NCBI RefSeq assembly: GCF_009735645.1
Contig: NZ_CP032550.1
Span: 1,302,001-1,366,000 of the forward strand
DNA: 64,000 nt
Source: Microbacterium oryzae
Lineage (GTDB): Bacteria; Actinomycetota; Actinomycetes; Actinomycetales; Microbacteriaceae
Reading direction: 5' to 3'
The notes beneath the pieces were generated by a model. It ran no database searches. It was not told the origin of the DNA and worked only from the letters and a program-made list of their open reading frames with translations. Position 1 is the stretch's first letter. Each line of letters opens with the position of its first letter. The position numbers were made by a program, and so were the translations under genes. Shown one piece after another: positions 1 through 8,747 of this stretch.

Positions 1-537
1 CAGGAGGAACGGATAGTGCCATCCGACGAGCGCGACCAGGGCCTGCCCCGACGTCGTCGGCCACCCCGGCCATCCGTCGATGAACCACAGCGCGAACGGC
101 GCGACGACCGCGATGGCCGCCGCCACGGCGAACAGCGTCGCAGCGGGAAGCCGCAGCAGCGGCAGCGCGAGAAGGAAGAGGATGCCGTACGCGGGCAGGA
201 TCACGTACACCGGGGTGCCGAGTCCGATCAGGAGCATCCCGATCGCCCAGATCAGCGCCGCGCGGACCAGGATCCGCCCGCAGGCGATGCGCATCCGCTC
301 GCCCTCCACACGCTCCGGGCCCCCGGTGACGAGGGCGAGCGACACCCCCGCGAGGACGGCGAAGAGGATGGACGAGCGCCCGTTGACGACGTCGGTCCAG
401 GTCGCCGGATCGCCCGGGTCGAACGGCGAGGTGTCGAGGAGGTGGGCGGCGAACATCCCGACCACCGCGAGACCGCGCGCGAGGTCGATCCCGGGCGCGC
501 GGCCGGGCCCGTCGAGCCGCAGCCGACGGGCCCGCAC
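1..537 (-). CDS. Membrane acetyltransferase-like protein (HGSNAT/DUF418-type), 3' end outside window
   Basis: This is the N-terminal 179 codons of a membrane protein running off the left edge. After a short basic N-terminus it reads GIDLARGLAVVGMFAAHLL, the signature of the heparan-alpha-glucosaminide N-acetyltransferase/DUF418 family, and then NGRSSILFAVLAGVSLALV. At least three further hydrophobic segments follow, so it is an integral membrane protein. The GTG start lies 8 nt after the argF stop, which suggests it is the last gene of the arg transcription unit. I see no clear Shine-Dalgarno. The substrate is unknown; a link to arginine synthesis rests only on position. Confidence 0.7.
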   Translation of the reverse strand, partial: MRARRLRLDGPGRAPGIDLARGLAVVGMFAAHLLDTSPFDPGDPATWTDVVNGRSSILFAVLAGVSLALVTGGPERVEGERMRIACGRILVRAALIWAIGMLLIGLGTPVYVILPAYGILFLLALPLLRLPAATLFAVAAAIAVVAPFALWFIDGWPGWPTTSGQALVALVGWHYPFLL

Positions 538-545
538 TCGGCCGG

Positions 546-1472
546 TCAGGCCGCTTGGCGCAGCAGCCAAACGAGGAGGGCCTTCTGCGCGTGCAGGCGG
601 TTCTCCGCCTCGTCCCAGATGACGCTCTGCGGTCCGTCGATGACCTCCGCGTCGACCTCGTAGCCGCGGTCGGCGGGGAGGCAGTGGATGAAGATCGCCT
701 TCTCATCGGCCCGGCTCATGAGCTCGGCGGTCACCTTGTAGACGGAGAGGTCGCGCAGGCGCGCCTGCTTCTCCTCCTCCTTGCCCATCGACACCCAGGT
801 GTCGGTGACGATGACGTCGGCGCCCGCGGCTGCCTCCTCCGGGTCGGTGAGCACCGTCACCGAGCCGCCGGTCTCCGCCGCGATGCGCTGGGCGTCGGCG
901 ACGACGTCCTCGCGCGGCGCGTACTCCGCCGGCGACGCGATGCGCACGTGCATGCCGGCCATGGCGCCGGCCAGCGCGTACGAGTGCGCCATGTTGCTGC
1001 GGCCGTCGCCGAAGAACGACAGTGCGAGCCCCCGCAGCTCGCCCTTGTGCTCGCGCACGGTGAGGAGGTCGGCCAGCAGCTGGCAGGGGTGGAAGTCGTC
1101 GCTCAGTGCGTTGACGACCGGCACCCGGGTGCCCTCGGCCATTTCCTCGAGGCCCTGCTGCGCGTAGGTGCGCCAGACGATCGCCGCGACCTGGCGCTCG
1201 AGCACGCGCGCGGTGTCGGCGGGCGTCTCCTTGCCGCCGAGCTGGCTGCTCGCCGTCGTGATGATGAGCGGCGAGCCGCCGAGGTCGGCGATCCCCACCG
1301 CGAACGAGACGCGCGTGCGGGTCGAGGACTTGTCGAAGATCACCGCGACGGTCTTCGGGCCGGCGAGCGACTTGTCGGCCCAGCGATCCTTCTTCAGCTC
1401 GACGGCGAGATCGAGGATCTCCGCCTGCTCGGCGGGGGTGATGTCGTCGTCGCGCAGGAAGTGCCGGGTCAT
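546..1472 (-). CDS. argF: Ornithine carbamoyltransferase
   Basis: It transfers a carbamoyl group from carbamoyl phosphate to ornithine, giving citrulline, in the cytosolic arginine pathway. The 308-residue length is normal. The carbamoyl-phosphate loop STRTR is at residues 50-54, HPCQ at 128-131 and the ornithine-site HCLP at 263-266. The start ATG overlaps the argD stop as ATGA, so translation is probably coupled. It is the last recognisable arginine enzyme of the argC-J-B-D-F unit. argG, argH and argR are not next to it here. Confidence 0.97.
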   Translation of the reverse strand: MTRHFLRDDDITPAEQAEILDLAVELKKDRWADKSLAGPKTVAVIFDKSSTRTRVSFAVGIADLGGSPLIITTASSQLGGKETPADTARVLERQVAAIVWRTYAQQGLEEMAEGTRVPVVNALSDDFHPCQLLADLLTVREHKGELRGLALSFFGDGRSNMAHSYALAGAMAGMHVRIASPAEYAPREDVVADAQRIAAETGGSVTVLTDPEEAAAGADVIVTDTWVSMGKEEEKQARLRDLSVYKVTAELMSRADEKAIFIHCLPADRGYEVDAEVIDGPQSVIWDEAENRLHAQKALLVWLLRQAA

Positions 1473-2674
1473 GCGGGGGTCTCCGTCTGGGTGGGGATGG
1501 TCGTGGCGACGGCGGCGAGCGCCTCGCCGAACAGGGCGAGGAATTCCGACACCTCGTCGTCGCCGATCGTGTAGGCCGGGGCGATCCGGATGACGTCGTC
1601 GGCCGGGGCGTTGACGATGAGGCCGCGCTCGTGGGCGACTGCGCGCACCTCGCCCGCGACGGGGGCGGCGAGCGTGATGCCGATGAGGAGGCCCTCGCCG
1701 CGCGTGCCGGAGACGAGCGGCAGACCTTCGACGCCCGCACGCAGCTCGGCGCCGCGTGCGGTGACGTTCTCGAGCAGCCCGGCCGTCTCGATGTGGTCGA
1801 GCACCGCGTTCGCCACCGCGCTCGCGAGCGGATTGCCGCCGAAGGTGGAGTTGTGCGTGCCCGGGTAGAACAGGTCGCTGGTCGCACCGAAAGTGAGGAG
1901 GGCGCCGAGCGGGAAGCCGGCGGCGATGCTCTTCGCGACGGTGACCGCGTCGGGGACGATGCCCGCGCGCTGGAAGGCGAACCACTCCCCCGTGCGCCCC
2001 GACCCGGTCTGCACCTCGTCCAGGACGAGCAGCGCGCCGTGCTGGGAGGTGAGCTCCCGCGCCCGCGCGAGGTAGCCATCCGGAAGCGGCACCACGCCCG
2101 CCTCGCCCTGGATGGGCTCGGCGAAGAGCGCGACGACGGAGTCGTCCATCGCCTCCTCGAGGGCCTCGAGCGTCGGCGCGATCGCGCGGATGCCCGGGAG
2201 AACGGGCTCGAACGGCTCGCGGTAGGCGGCCTTCGGCGTGATCGACAGCGCGCCCATGGTGCGCCCGTGGAAGGCGCCCTCGAGCACGAGGATGGTCGAC
2301 TTGCCGGTCTTGCCGCCGTGCAGGCGGGCGAGCTTGATCGCCATCTCGTTGGCCTCGGTGCCGGAGTTCGCGAGGAACACCCGACCCTCGTCGCCGGTGC
2401 GGGCGAGGCGCTTGAGGCGCGCGGCGAGCTCCAGCTGAGCGGGGCTCGCGAAGTAGTTCGAGATGTGCGCGAGCGTGGCCGCCTGCTTCGAGACCGCGTC
2501 AACGAAGACCGGATGGGCGTGACCCAGGCAGTTCACGGCGATGCCGCCGAGGAAGTCGAGGTAGCGGCGGTCGTTCGCGTCCCACACGTGGGAGCCCTCG
2601 CCGCGCGTGAGGAGCGCGAGGCGCCCCCCGAGGCTCATGAGATCGCGCGATGCGTCGTCCTGCCAGGTGGTCAT
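1469..2674 (-). CDS. argD: Acetylornithine aminotransferase
   Basis: A PLP-dependent class III aminotransferase of 401 residues that converts N-acetylglutamate semialdehyde to N-acetylornithine. Visible hallmarks are the phosphate-binding NSGTEAN near the N-terminal third, the PLP-ring aspartate in [10 protein letters not shown] and the Schiff-base lysine in [14 protein letters not shown]. The start MTTWQDD is chosen because its ATG overlaps the argB stop by 4 nt (ATGA), as throughout this operon. The family can also act on succinyl-diaminopimelate, so a dual role with the dap genes of this window is possible but not shown. Confidence 0.96.
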   Translation of the reverse strand: MTTWQDDASRDLMSLGGRLALLTRGEGSHVWDANDRRYLDFLGGIAVNCLGHAHPVFVDAVSKQAATLAHISNYFASPAQLELAARLKRLARTGDEGRVFLANSGTEANEMAIKLARLHGGKTGKSTILVLEGAFHGRTMGALSITPKAAYREPFEPVLPGIRAIAPTLEALEEAMDDSVVALFAEPIQGEAGVVPLPDGYLARARELTSQHGALLVLDEVQTGSGRTGEWFAFQRAGIVPDAVTVAKSIAAGFPLGALLTFGATSDLFYPGTHNSTFGGNPLASAVANAVLDHIETAGLLENVTARGAELRAGVEGLPLVSGTRGEGLLIGITLAAPVAGEVRAVAHERGLIVNAPADDVIRIAPAYTIGDDEVSEFLALFGEALAAVATTIPTQTETPA

Positions 2675-3576
2675 CCGACCACCACCTCCGTTCCGATTCC
2701 CTTGCTCGTGAAGAGCTCGACGAGCACCGAGTGCGGCACGCGTCCGTCGATGATGGCCGCGGTGGGCACGCCGGCGTCCACCGCGTCCAGGCACGCCTGC
2801 ATCTTGGGGATCATCCCCGACTCCAGGCGCGGCAGCATCTCGCGCAGCTCCTCGGCCTTGATGTGCGAGACGAGCGAGTCGCGGTTCGGCCAGTCCGCGT
2901 ACAGCCCCGGGACGTCGGTGAGGACGACGAGCTTGCGCGCGCCGAGCGCGACCGCGAGCGCGGACGCCGCGGCGTCGGCGTTGATGTTGAGGGTGTGACC
3001 GGGATGGTCGAGGTCGGGAGCGACGCCCGCCACGACCGGGATGCGGTCGGCCTTCAGCTGATCGAGCACCGGGGTGGGGTCGACGCGGACCACGTCGCCG
3101 ACGCGCCCGAGGCTCTCCTCGACGCCGTCGATGACGACCCCGCGGCGCCGACCGCCGAAGAGGCCCGCGTCCTCGCCGGAGATGCCGACCGCGAACGGCC
3201 CGTGCGAGTTGATCTTCGCGACGAGCTGCGGGTTGATCTGGCCGGTGAGGACCATCCGCACCACCGAGATCGCCTCGGTGCTGGTGACGCGGTACCCGCC
3301 CTTGAACTCGCTCGGGATGGCCAGACGGTCGAGCATGCTCGAGATCTGCGGGCCGCCGCCGTGGACCACGACGGGCTTGATGCCGACGTAGCGGAGGTAC
3401 GCGATGTCCGCGGCGAAGGCGTCCTGCAGCTCCTCCGAGATCATCGCGTTGCCGCCATACTTCACGACGACGATCTGGTCTCGGTACCGCTTGAGCCACG
3501 GCAGCGACTCGATGAGGGTCGCCGCCTTGACCTCGGCTTCCTCGGGGCTGGTGTCCTGCAGATCGATCGGAGTCAT
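2671..3576 (-). CDS. argB: Acetylglutamate kinase
   Basis: Phosphorylates N-acetylglutamate, normally the arginine-inhibited step of the pathway. The 301-residue protein shows the amino-acid kinase motifs VVKYGGNAM (ATP-phosphate lysine), [11 protein letters not shown] and the C-terminal nucleotide-site region around [10 protein letters not shown]. The N-terminal extension (about 30 residues before [10 protein letters not shown], containing [13 protein letters not shown]) resembles the helix of arginine-sensitive hexameric kinases, so feedback inhibition is likely; this is inference. The ATG overlaps the argJ stop by 4 nt. Confidence 0.97.
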   Translation of the reverse strand: MTPIDLQDTSPEEAEVKAATLIESLPWLKRYRDQIVVVKYGGNAMISEELQDAFAADIAYLRYVGIKPVVVHGGGPQISSMLDRLAIPSEFKGGYRVTSTEAISVVRMVLTGQINPQLVAKINSHGPFAVGISGEDAGLFGGRRRGVVIDGVEESLGRVGDVVRVDPTPVLDQLKADRIPVVAGVAPDLDHPGHTLNINADAAASALAVALGARKLVVLTDVPGLYADWPNRDSLVSHIKAEELREMLPRLESGMIPKMQACLDAVDAGVPTAAIIDGRVPHSVLVELFTSKGIGTEVVVG

Positions 3577-4730
3577 GAGGAGTACGCGCTGTTCTCGTGG
3601 ACGTAGTCGTGCGTGAGGTCGTTCGTCAGGATGGTCGCGGTCGTGTCGCCGGCGTGCAGGTCGATGAGCACGTGGGTGTCGCGGGGCGTCAGGTCGACCT
3701 CCTCGCGCGGGCGGTCGGGGCCGCCGGCGCTGCAGACGCGGACGCCGTTCATCGACACGTCGACCTGGTACGGGTCGAACTCCGCCGCGGTCGTGCCGAT
3801 GGCGGCGAGCACGCGGCCCCAGTTGGGATCGTTGCCGAAGATCGCGGCCTTGAAGAGGTTGTTGCGGGCGACCGAGCGGCCCACCTCGACCGCGTCCTCC
3901 TCGCTCGCCGCCCCGACGACCTCGATCGCGATCGCGTGGCTCGCGCCCTCCGCGTCGGCCTGCAGCTGGCGGGCGAGGTCACGGCACACCGCGGCGAGGG
4001 CCTCAGTGAAGGCGTCGGCATCGGGGACGACGCCGGAAGCGCCGCTCGCCAGCAGGGTGACCTGATCGTTCGTCGACATACAGCCATCCGAGTCGAGCCG
4101 GTCGAAACTGACCCGCGTCGCCGCGCGGAGACGGGCATCGGCCTCTGCGGGCTCGAGCACCGCATCCGTCGTCAGCACGACGAGCATGGTCGCGAGACCG
4201 GGAGCGAGCATCCCGGCGCCCTTGGCCATCCCGCCGATCGACCATCCGTCGCCCTCGTGCACCGCCATCTTGGGCACGGTGTCGGTGGTCATGATCGCGC
4301 GCGCCGCGTCTTCGCCGCCGTCGGGGCTGAGCACGGCGATCGCCTTCTCGGTGCCGTCGAGGACCTTCCCGCGGAACACCTCGTCGCCGGTGCCGATGAG
4401 GCCGGTCGAGCAGACCTGGATGCCGACCGCGCCGACGCCGAGGAGCTCGGCCGCGCGCTCGGCGGTCTGGTGCGTGGTCTGGAAGCCGAACGATCCGGTG
4501 AAGCAGTTCGCACCGCCGGAGTTGAGGACGATCGCCTCGACCACGCCGCCCTTGATCGCCTCCTGCGACCACAGGATCGGATTCGCCTTCGCGCGGTTGG
4601 AGGTGAAGACGGCGGCGCCCACCTTGCGCGGGCCGCGGTTGACGACCACCGCGACATCGGGCTTGCCCGTCGACTTCAGGCCGACGGCCACGCCGGCCGC
4701 TTCGAATCCTGCGGGTGCGGTCACGCTCAC
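3573..4730 (-). CDS. argJ: Glutamate N-acetyltransferase / amino-acid acetyltransferase (ArgJ)
   Basis: Recycles the acetyl group from N-acetylornithine to glutamate. The family is made as a precursor that cuts itself before a conserved threonine; the site is visible as [14 protein letters not shown], with cleavage expected between A and T. Length is 385 residues from a GTG start. I chose this GTG because it overlaps the argC stop as GTGA, matching the other junctions; a second GTG lies two codons downstream. No argA is in the window, so whether this ArgJ also starts the pathway from acetyl-CoA cannot be read from sequence alone. Confidence 0.95.
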   Translation of the reverse strand: MSVTAPAGFEAAGVAVGLKSTGKPDVAVVVNRGPRKVGAAVFTSNRAKANPILWSQEAIKGGVVEAIVLNSGGANCFTGSFGFQTTHQTAERAAELLGVGAVGIQVCSTGLIGTGDEVFRGKVLDGTEKAIAVLSPDGGEDAARAIMTTDTVPKMAVHEGDGWSIGGMAKGAGMLAPGLATMLVVLTTDAVLEPAEADARLRAATRVSFDRLDSDGCMSTNDQVTLLASGASGVVPDADAFTEALAAVCRDLARQLQADAEGASHAIAIEVVGAASEEDAVEVGRSVARNNLFKAAIFGNDPNWGRVLAAIGTTAAEFDPYQVDVSMNGVRVCSAGGPDRPREEVDLTPRDTHVLIDLHAGDTTATILTNDLTHDYVHENSAYSS

Positions 4731-5773
4731 GGCGCCACTCCGTTCACGGTGAGTGCGCGGCTCTCGGGGAGGCCGAGCGCGATGTTCATGGACTGGATGG
4801 CGGCTCCGGCCGTCCCCTTGGCGAGATTGTCGACCGCGGTGACGACGACCACCCGGCCCGCCGCCCGGTCGACGGTGAGGCCGATGAGGGCGGTGTTGGC
4901 TCCGAGCACGTCGGCGGTGCGCGGCACCTGCCCCTCGGGGAGCAACTGCACGAACGTCTCGTCGCCGTACGCGCTCTCCCACGCGTCGCGGATCTGCGCG
5001 TCCGTCACGCCGTCGGAGATGCGCGCGGTCGACGTCGCGAGGATGCCCCGCGCCATCGGGACGAGCACCGGGGTGAAGGAGATGCGGATGTCGCCTGTTG
5101 CGCCGGCCGCACGCAGCGCCTGCCGGATCTCGGGGATGTGGCGATGGCTGCCGCCGACCGCATACGGGTTCGCGCTGCCGAACAGCTCGGCGCCGAGGAG
5201 GTGCGGCTTCAGGCTCTTGCCGGCGCCCGAGGGGCCGACCGCCAGGACGCTGACGATGTCGGAGGGGTCGATCACGCCGGCGGCGACGCCCGGCGCGAGA
5301 CTGAGGCTCACGGTCGAGGCGTTGCAGCCGGGGGCGGCGATGCGGGTCGCCCCGACGAGCTGCTCGCGCTGCTTCGCGCCGGCGACGGGCAGCTCGGGCA
5401 CGCCGTAGGCCCACGGCTCATGGAAGTGGCCGCCGTAGAAGGAATCCCAGTCCGCGCCATCCGTCAGCCGGTGATCGGCGCCGCAGTCGATGACGAGGCG
5501 GGTGTCGCCGAGGGCGTCGGTGTACTGACCCGACTGCCCGTGCGGGAGGGCGAGGAAGACGACGTCGTGACCGGAGAGGATCTCCGGCGTCGTGTCCTGC
5601 AGGGTGAGGTGCGCGAGCGAGCGCAGATGCGGCTGGTGCTGGATGAGCGGCTGGCCGGCGTTCGAGTGCGCGGTGACCGTGCGGATCTCCACGTCGGGGT
5701 GTTCGGCGAGCAGGCGGAGCAGCTCGCCGCCGGCATAACCCGAAGCGCCGGAGACGGCGACCGAATACGACAT
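4727..5773 (-). CDS. argC: N-acetyl-gamma-glutamyl-phosphate reductase
   Basis: NADPH-dependent reductase that makes N-acetylglutamate semialdehyde. The 348-residue protein starts with the Rossmann motif [14 protein letters not shown] and carries the catalytic cysteine in [12 protein letters not shown]. It is the first gene of the arginine unit. Its ATG lies 7 nt downstream of a TAAGGT hexamer with no good Shine-Dalgarno, so the operon mRNA is probably leaderless. Confidence 0.96.
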   Translation of the reverse strand: MSYSVAVSGASGYAGGELLRLLAEHPDVEIRTVTAHSNAGQPLIQHQPHLRSLAHLTLQDTTPEILSGHDVVFLALPHGQSGQYTDALGDTRLVIDCGADHRLTDGADWDSFYGGHFHEPWAYGVPELPVAGAKQREQLVGATRIAAPGCNASTVSLSLAPGVAAGVIDPSDIVSVLAVGPSGAGKSLKPHLLGAELFGSANPYAVGGSHRHIPEIRQALRAAGATGDIRISFTPVLVPMARGILATSTARISDGVTDAQIRDAWESAYGDETFVQLLPEGQVPRTADVLGANTALIGLTVDRAAGRVVVVTAVDNLAKGTAGAAIQSMNIALGLPESRALTVNGVAP

Positions 5774-5780
5774 GACTTCT

Positions 5781-5786
5781 ACCTTA
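5781..5786 (-). promoter_or_regulatory. Candidate -10 box of the arg operon (leaderless argC)
   Basis: TAAGGT on the minus strand ends 7 nt before the argC ATG. This spacing puts the transcription start at or next to the A of ATG. No clear -35 is visible. Confidence 0.5.
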
Positions 5787-5811
5787 TGGTCCGGGGGCGG
5801 TGGCCTGAGAC

Positions 5812-5864
5812 GGCGACACCGGCGGACGGACCACGCGGAGGCGCGGTGATCTCGCGGTGTCGCC
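5812..5864. promoter_or_regulatory. Inverted repeat upstream of argC
   Basis: Two perfect 10-bp arms, GGCGACACCG (5812-5821) and CGGTGTCGCC (5855-5864), are separated by 33 nt and lie just upstream of the argC -10 box. They do not look like the ATTGCAT-type ArgR box. Possible operator or hairpin; function inferred only from position. Confidence 0.35.
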
Positions 5865-5993
5865 TAGATTCGGCGGCCGCGGAGACGTCGGAGCGCGACG
5901 ACGGCGCGCGAGACGAGCGCGGGTCCGGTCGCGGGCGAGGTCATGCCGACGACAGTAGCACGGGGCCGGGCCGGGCTCGGGCAGGGCGGGCTC

Positions 5994-6090
5994 GGAGCCG
6001 GGAGCCCGGAGCCCGGAGCCCGGAGCCCGGAGCGCGGAGCCCGGAGCCCGGAGCCCGGAGCCCGGAGCCCGGAGCCCGAGCCCGGAGCGC
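5994..6090. repeat. GGAGCCC heptamer tandem repeat
   Basis: About 14 head-to-tail units of GGAGCCC: 11 consecutive exact or near-exact copies at 6001-6077, one degenerate unit before them, then a hexamer and a final GGAGCGC. The 7-nt period argues against coding. It is a simple-sequence tract likely to vary in length by slippage. Confidence 0.9.
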
Positions 6091-6094
6091 GAGA

Positions 6095-6193
6095 CTAGCG
6101 CCGGGCGTCGAGACTAGTGCTCCGAGCGCTAGCCTCGACCACCGGCGCTAGTCCTAGCGTTCGGAGCGCTAGTCCCAGCGCTCCGAACGCTAG
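6095..6193. repeat. CTAG-rich palindromic array with a 16-bp perfect stem
   Basis: Seven CTAG tetramers occur in 99 bp (6095, 6114, 6129, 6148, 6154, 6169, 6190). The core is a perfect inverted repeat, CTAGCGTTCGGAGCGC at 6154-6169 and its complement at 6178-6193, with an 8-nt loop. A second, 16/18 matching copy of AGCGCTCCGAACGCTAGC lies at 6115-6132. The stem could end pheT transcription, since it starts about 55 nt past the pheT stop. Confidence 0.75.
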
Positions 6194-6248
6194 CCCGGCG
6201 CGAGAGCCGCCACCGACAGCCACCAGCACCGGCCGCCGCGCCGGCGGG

Positions 6249-8747
6249 TCAGTCGCGGATCTCGGCGCCGAAGCGCTCGCCTGCCACCGCCACGCCCGCG
6301 AGCTTCGCGTCGGATGCCTCGGCCGCGGTGAGCGTCCGGTCGGGGGCGCGGAAGCGCAGCGCGAACGTGAGGCTCTTCGACCCCTCCGGCACGCCCTGCC
6401 CGCGGTAGTCGTCGACGAGACGCAGCGACTCGAGCAGCTCGCCCGCGCCCTCCGCGAGGGCGTCTCGCAGCGCGGCGGCGGGGACGTCCGCCGGCACCAC
6501 GAGCGACACGTCCTGCGTCGCGGCGGGGAACGTCGACAGCGACTCCGCCACCACGCGCTCCCCCGCGCGCTCGAGCACGGCGTCGAGGTCGAGCTCGCCG
6601 ACCGTCACGCGCCCGACGAGGTCGGCGTCGGCGGCGACCTGCGGCAGCAGCTCGCCGACGTAGCCGACGACGTCGCCGCGGACCGTGAGCAGACCCGTGC
6701 GCCCCGGGTGCAGCGCCGCGCGCTCGCCCTGCGCCACCTCGATCTCGACGCCCGCGGCCGCCGCGATGGTGCGGATGGCGTCGAGCGCGACCTCGAGCCC
6801 GGCCGCCTCGGCCGCGCGGCCGGGCTGCTTCGGCGCGACGCTGCCGGCGAGGAGGAACGCCACGCGCTGCGGCTGCGCGGGGATGGCCGCATCCAGCGCC
6901 GCGAGCGTGGCCGCGTCGGGACGCACGCCGAGCGGCGGGATGAAGTCCGTGCCGTAGGTCGCACCGGGCTCCGGCAGGAACACCGTCCCGAGCTCGAAGA
7001 GCGCGAGATCGGTGAGTCCACGCGCGAGGTTGCGGTGCGCGGTCTGGACCAGCCCCGGCAGCAGCGAGCGGCGCAGGTACGGAGCCTGGCCATCCAGCGC
7101 GTTGACGAGCTTCACGCTCGGCAGGTGCTCGCCGGTCGCCGACCCGTGCAGGTCGTTCTGCTCCTGCGTCGTGAACGGGAACGACGGCGTCTCCACGAAG
7201 CCGGCGGCGGCGAGCGCGTTCGCGACGCGGCGGCGGCCCTGCTGCGAGGGCGTGAACCCGCGACCCGAGGGCGGCGTGGGGAGGATCGACGGGATGCGGT
7301 CGAGCCCGTGGATGCGCGCGACCTCCTCCGCGAGCGTCCACTTGTCGGTGAGGTCCGGGCGCCACGACGGCGGGGTCGCGCGCCAGCCGCCGTCGACCGC
7401 TGCCACGTCGGCGCCGATGGTCTCGAGGGCGCCGACGATCTCGTCGTCCGAGTAGTCCACGCCGATGATGCCGGGGACGAAGGCCGCGGGCAGCTCGATG
7501 GCCGCGGCCGAGTGCTCCGCGAAGAGCGCGCCGCCGAGCGTGTCGGCGGTGCCGCCGGCGAGCTCGACGAGGAGGTCGACGACGCGCTGCGCGGCGACGA
7601 ACGGGATGAGCGGGTCGACGCCGCGCTCGAAGCGGCGCGACGCGTCGCTCGAGAGCTTGTGACGTCGTGCGGTGCGGGCGATCGACACGGAGTCGAACGT
7701 GGCGGCCTCGACGAGCACGTTGCGGGTCTCGGCGCCCATCTCGGTCGCCGCTCCCCCCATGACGCCGGCGAGACCGACGGGTCCGCTGGCGTCGGCGATG
7801 ACGAGATCCTCGGGGTGGAGCGCGCGCACCTGGCCGTCGAGCGTCTCGAGCTTCTCGCCCGCCTCCGCGCGGCGGACGGTGAGCCCGCCGGAGAGCCGGT
7901 CGAGGTCGTAGCCGTGCACGGGGTTGCCGAGCTCGAGCATGACGTAGTTCGTGATGTCGACGAGGATGCCGAGCGAGCGGACGCCGGCGAGCGTGAGCCG
8001 CGCGATCATCCACGGCGGCGTCGGCTTGGCGGTGTCGACGTCGCGGACGACGCGGGCGACGAACTCCGACGCACCGACGCGACCGCGCACGGGGCGCGCG
8101 TCCTCGACCGCGACGGCGAAGCCCTCACCGGGTGCCACCTCGCCGGCGACGCGCTCGGCGGGATCGCGGAACGTCGCCCCCGTCGCGTGCGCGTACTCCC
8201 GGGCGATGCCGCGGATCGACAGCGCGTACCCGCGGTCGGGCGTGACGTTGACGTCGACGGCGGTGTCGTCGAGGCCCAGCAGCGCGATCGCATCGGTGCC
8301 GGGTGCGGCGTCGATCCCGAGCTCGACGAGGCGCAGGATGCCGTCGTGCTCGTCGCCGAGACCGAGCTCGCGCGCGGAGGCGATCATGCCATCCGAGAGG
8401 TGCCCGTAGGTCTTGCGGGCGGCGATCGGGAACGGCCCTGGCAGCACGGCGCCGGGCAGCGTCGCGACGATCTTGTCGCCGGGGAAGAAGTTGCCCGCGC
8501 CGCACACGATGCCGCGGGGCTCGGCCTCGCCGACGTCGACCTGGCACCAGCGGATGGTCTTGCCGTTCTTCTGGGGCTCCTCCTCGAAGGAGAGCACCTG
8601 ACCGACCACGATGGGCCCGGTCAGGTCGAAGCGGACGACCGCCTCCTCCTCGAACCCGACGCGCACGAGCGCCGCGAGGACGTCGTCGGGAGTCGTCCCC
8701 GCCGGAAGCTCGACGTACTCACGCAGCCACGAAAGCGGAACGCGCAT
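6249..8747 (-). CDS. pheT: Phenylalanine-tRNA ligase beta subunit
   Basis: The large subunit of the alpha2beta2 synthetase that charges tRNA-Phe. At 832 residues it has the usual domains in order: the N-terminal MRVPLSWLREYVELP segment, an EMAP/OB tRNA-binding fold (VGQVLSFEEEPQKNGKTIRWCQVDVG), B3/B4 editing domains, B5 with catalytic-like fold (RRFERGVDP) and the C-terminal ferredoxin-fold anticodon-binding domain (TFPAATQDVSLVVP). The start ATG shares one base with the pheS stop (TGATG), so the two subunits are translationally coupled. Confidence 0.97.
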   Translation of the reverse strand: MRVPLSWLREYVELPAGTTPDDVLAALVRVGFEEEAVVRFDLTGPIVVGQVLSFEEEPQKNGKTIRWCQVDVGEAEPRGIVCGAGNFFPGDKIVATLPGAVLPGPFPIAARKTYGHLSDGMIASARELGLGDEHDGILRLVELGIDAAPGTDAIALLGLDDTAVDVNVTPDRGYALSIRGIAREYAHATGATFRDPAERVAGEVAPGEGFAVAVEDARPVRGRVGASEFVARVVRDVDTAKPTPPWMIARLTLAGVRSLGILVDITNYVMLELGNPVHGYDLDRLSGGLTVRRAEAGEKLETLDGQVRALHPEDLVIADASGPVGLAGVMGGAATEMGAETRNVLVEAATFDSVSIARTARRHKLSSDASRRFERGVDPLIPFVAAQRVVDLLVELAGGTADTLGGALFAEHSAAAIELPAAFVPGIIGVDYSDDEIVGALETIGADVAAVDGGWRATPPSWRPDLTDKWTLAEEVARIHGLDRIPSILPTPPSGRGFTPSQQGRRRVANALAAAGFVETPSFPFTTQEQNDLHGSATGEHLPSVKLVNALDGQAPYLRRSLLPGLVQTAHRNLARGLTDLALFELGTVFLPEPGATYGTDFIPPLGVRPDAATLAALDAAIPAQPQRVAFLLAGSVAPKQPGRAAEAAGLEVALDAIRTIAAAAGVEIEVAQGERAALHPGRTGLLTVRGDVVGYVGELLPQVAADADLVGRVTVGELDLDAVLERAGERVVAESLSTFPAATQDVSLVVPADVPAAALRDALAEGAGELLESLRLVDDYRGQGVPEGSKSLTFALRFRAPDRTLTAAEASDAKLAGVAVAGERFGAEIRD

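Larger units (their letters stand above)
5865..6248. other. Gene-free spacer between pheT and the arg operon
   Basis: I see no coding region on either strand with family resemblance. The spacer holds a heptamer tandem repeat (5994-6090) and a CTAG-rich palindromic tract (6095-6193), described separately. The remaining bases are GC-rich and featureless. Confidence 0.6.

Noticed and set aside
5994..6090. Possible CRISPR array
   Set aside because: The unit is 7 nt with no spacers and no cas genes nearby.
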